Shown one piece after another: positions 61,831-64,000 of a DNA stretch of 64,000 nucleotides. The notes under the pieces are model-generated. The model did no database searches. It was not told the origin of the DNA and was given only the letters and a program-made list of their open reading frames with translations. The position numbers and the translations under genes are program-made. The DNA is from Anisakis pegreffii. Lineage: Eukaryota > Nematoda > Chromadorea > Rhabditida > Anisakidae. Position 1 is the stretch's first letter, and each line of letters starts with the position of its first letter. The stretch is taken from contig JAPYMA010000107.1 in assembly GCA_035041965.1 (NCBI GenBank), forward strand, positions 54,292 to 118,291. Direction: 5' to 3'.

Positions 61831-62978
61831 AAACAATCGTTGACGTTATAAACAATATTTAATAAGAATCAATATTTACAAGAATATATATGAATATTGC
61901 TGTCTTAATAATAACAATTAGCACCAACAATAATTAATAATAGGAAAAAGTTGCGAGTTCGCAACAAATGATGTGAATAAATAACCATGTTACTGGATAT
62001 AGTTAATTAGAAGACAGTGCAGATAATATAGTTAATGTAATTAATTTGCTTCTGATATTTGTATAATTTGCTTCTGATATAGATGGTTGTCGACAAATCT
62101 TCACTTTTGCAATGGTTCAAGTGACTTCCTTCATAATAATTATGATTCTGCAGTATTTGAGCTGTGATCACTTATAGATCATGTGCGTCCAATTGAGCAT
62201 GTTAACGAAAATAATTTGCTTTATAGATACTTCCGGCGTATCTACGGCATACTTTTAAGAATACCACATGTAAATTTACGAATACCACGTGCGTTTATAA
62301 CGTGGGCTTTTGAAATTCTATTTTTGCATGTTGTGAAAGGCTTCAGAAGTCCATTTGTCAATAAGCTCTGCTGAGTTCATTATAAGCTAACACCCAACAG
62401 TTTTCTCGGGTGACCATCACTGTACAATCAAAATCTCTTATATTTCGAACTGATTTTCATTGTTCTTTGCTTTTGAGCAAGTCTACACAAATTTATTGAG
62501 AGAATGGAGAGAGAAGTGAGACAACTCTCCAGTGGAGGCAACTCGTGAGGGCTTTCCAGAACCGATTTCATAAGATTCTCCAGTTGAATTAAAGGAGATT
62601 CTAAGCTAAAGATACAGCTAGTATGAAAATGGTACTCATAAGCGGTGTACAGCAATAACATTGCTCAGCTGTATGACATACCTCACTAAAATGAGTTGTG
62701 GGGGAAGAAGGCAAAATGGCTCGACAACACACTTACATTTGCTGTAAACACAGAATGAAATATATGACCAGATAGGTTGATATGGTGTAGTTCGTAAAAC
62801 TATGCCAGATTACATAATATCTTACTGTTAGATTAATGGATGCGTTGAATTTGTTGCACTTGAACGGTCGTTTCGTTGTGTGGCAACTTATTCTGCATAT
62901 GTCAATTCTATTGTAAATGTCAACGTAACGAGAATTTGAAGTGAACAAATGAATAGAGTGAAGATTCAGAAGATGAAT
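61831..62978. other. Intergenic, nothing seen
   Basis: AT-rich sequence with a few short frames on both strands (62183-62374 +, 62661-62428 -, 62948-62733 -) that lack protein character or splice context. Confidence 0.3.
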
Positions 62979-63362
62979 ATGAATGAGAGTGAATCAGTGA
63001 TACGTCTGCAATGAATGAGAAAAGTGTCACTGCACAATGGGACTGTAATGCAATCAGCAAGGTTGGAAATGAGAGTGATGAGACATCACTGGAATTTGAC
63101 GTAAAAACTGATGATGGAACGTCATCAGTGAATAGAGTGCAGGTGAATAGCTTCTGATGGAAGTTGCTATTCAGAAGGCATATACGCTTTTCATACTCCC
63201 ACATACAGCTTTCCTTCAACAATCTATCAATGAATCCTACGTCTGATTTCCATGCTCTCTTATCACTCTCATTACCAAAATAACTTACTGCATTACAGTT
63301 CCACTGTGTGGTGATGGTTTTCTTATTCACTTCTGCCGCATCACTGATTCACTCTCATTCAT
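62979..63362. repeat. Imperfect inverted repeat with coding-like arms of about 139 bp
   Basis: The left arm (about 62979-63118, read on +) and right arm (63362 to about 63224, read on -) both begin ATGAATGAGAGTGAATCAGT and stay alignable for about 139 bp, with a spacer of about 105 bp. In one frame the left arm reads KSVTAQWDCNAISKVGNESD and the right arm KTITTQWNCNAVSYFGNESD, so many differences are synonymous or conservative. The pair may be an inverted duplication of one exon, or the ends of a fold-back element. The 136-codon minus frame at 63330-62920 runs through both arms and is not a single natural protein. Confidence 0.75.
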
Positions 63363-64000
63363 GATTCTCCGATGAATCCGTATTATATGTAATTCTCAAA
63401 CATGCACTTTCGGTTCAATTTACTTTTCAATGCAAACGAAATCATAGGAGCGATTTGGCAAAGCACGACCATCTTACCATCAGATAATGATATTACCTTT
63501 TTGAACAGATTTTACGGATTATCCTTATTCATCCGCTCCAATCAATTAAATTGCCTACTTATCTGCTTAGCTTAAACTACTTTAATATTGCCTTCTGATG
63601 ACAATCATTTTTGCGATTTTCAAGTCCGTATTTGTTTAATATTTAAATCTGATGTTTACTATCCCAACTGTCATCTCCATGCGTTCATAAATATTATGGA
63701 ATACTTCATAGTGAAATCAGTGAAATCAGGTCCTCAGCTTTACTCATTATCGTCACATCACGAATGTTAATAATTCATTCGAAAACCAGGCGATCATCCA
63801 TATTTCAGTTTTACTGGTTCAGCTTTTCCAATATTTTGCATCATTTTACAGTTGCATCTAGGTTGATCTATTCGTTGATCCATCCGCATAGCTGTACAGT
63901 TAACTCCACCCCGAATTTTGGCCAACTTTCACCAAATATTCGCGAAATTTTGCGCATTTGTACCACTTTACTTATTAGCTTTTGCGACGTTTTTGGTTAT
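63363..64000. other. Intergenic to the window end, nothing seen
   Basis: AT-rich sequence with one short plus frame at 63588-63770 of no evident content. No gene, repeat or RNA recognised. Confidence 0.3.

Noticed and set aside
62920..63330. 136-codon minus-strand open frame
   Set aside because: It passes through both arms of an inverted repeat, so half of it is antisense to the other half.
1..64000. tRNA genes, rRNA and CRISPR arrays
   Set aside because: No tRNA B-box-like GGTTCRANNCC in a cloverleaf context, no rRNA-like block and no spaced short repeat array of CRISPR type was seen. The organism is eukaryotic.

Overview
The window looks like nuclear DNA of a chromadorean nematode. Protein-coding genes are split into short exons with GT..AG introns, and most acceptors read TTTCAG or TTGCAG. 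The receptors are of nematode type (an NPY-like neuropeptide receptor, an Sra/Srab-like chemoreceptor and an Srx-like chemoreceptor), and there is a degenerate tract of the nematode telomere hexamer TTAGGC. Genus cannot be fixed from this alone. Because coding exons are short, most real genes had to be rebuilt by hand from splice sites and reading phase. The exon chains below come from that reading and have not been compared with transcripts.

Layout. 1-6905: no confident gene. 6906-12366 (+): peptide GPCR from TM1 to the C-terminus in six exons, 5' exon not found. 12367-19485: mostly non-coding. 19486-19742 (+): last exon of an unidentified gene, tail to tail with an Sra/Srab-like receptor (22287-19997, -). 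23022-25300: decayed non-LTR and BEL/Pao-like retroelement pieces on the minus strand. 25300-34914: gene-poor, with two AAT-type microsatellites. 34915-45743 (+): a complete 25-exon transmembrane cadherin of about 1326 residues, from signal peptide to cytoplasmic tail; all 24 junctions keep phase. 50146-47046 (-): a secreted or membrane-anchored protein of unknown family, convergent with the cadherin. 50778-52459 (-): two further exon sets with coding character. 55483-53231 (-): an Srx-like seven-TM receptor in five exons. 56026-64000: a telomere-like tract, a tandem array with a ~399 bp unit that ends in a fold-back, short repeats, and an inverted repeat whose arms look like diverged copies of one coding segment.

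No operon or shared pathway is evident. The common theme is cell-surface biology: neuropeptide and chemosensory signalling (three GPCRs), adhesion (cadherin) and secreted or anchored proteins. Intergenic distances are large and transposon relics common, so this does not resemble a compact Caenorhabditis-like arrangement.
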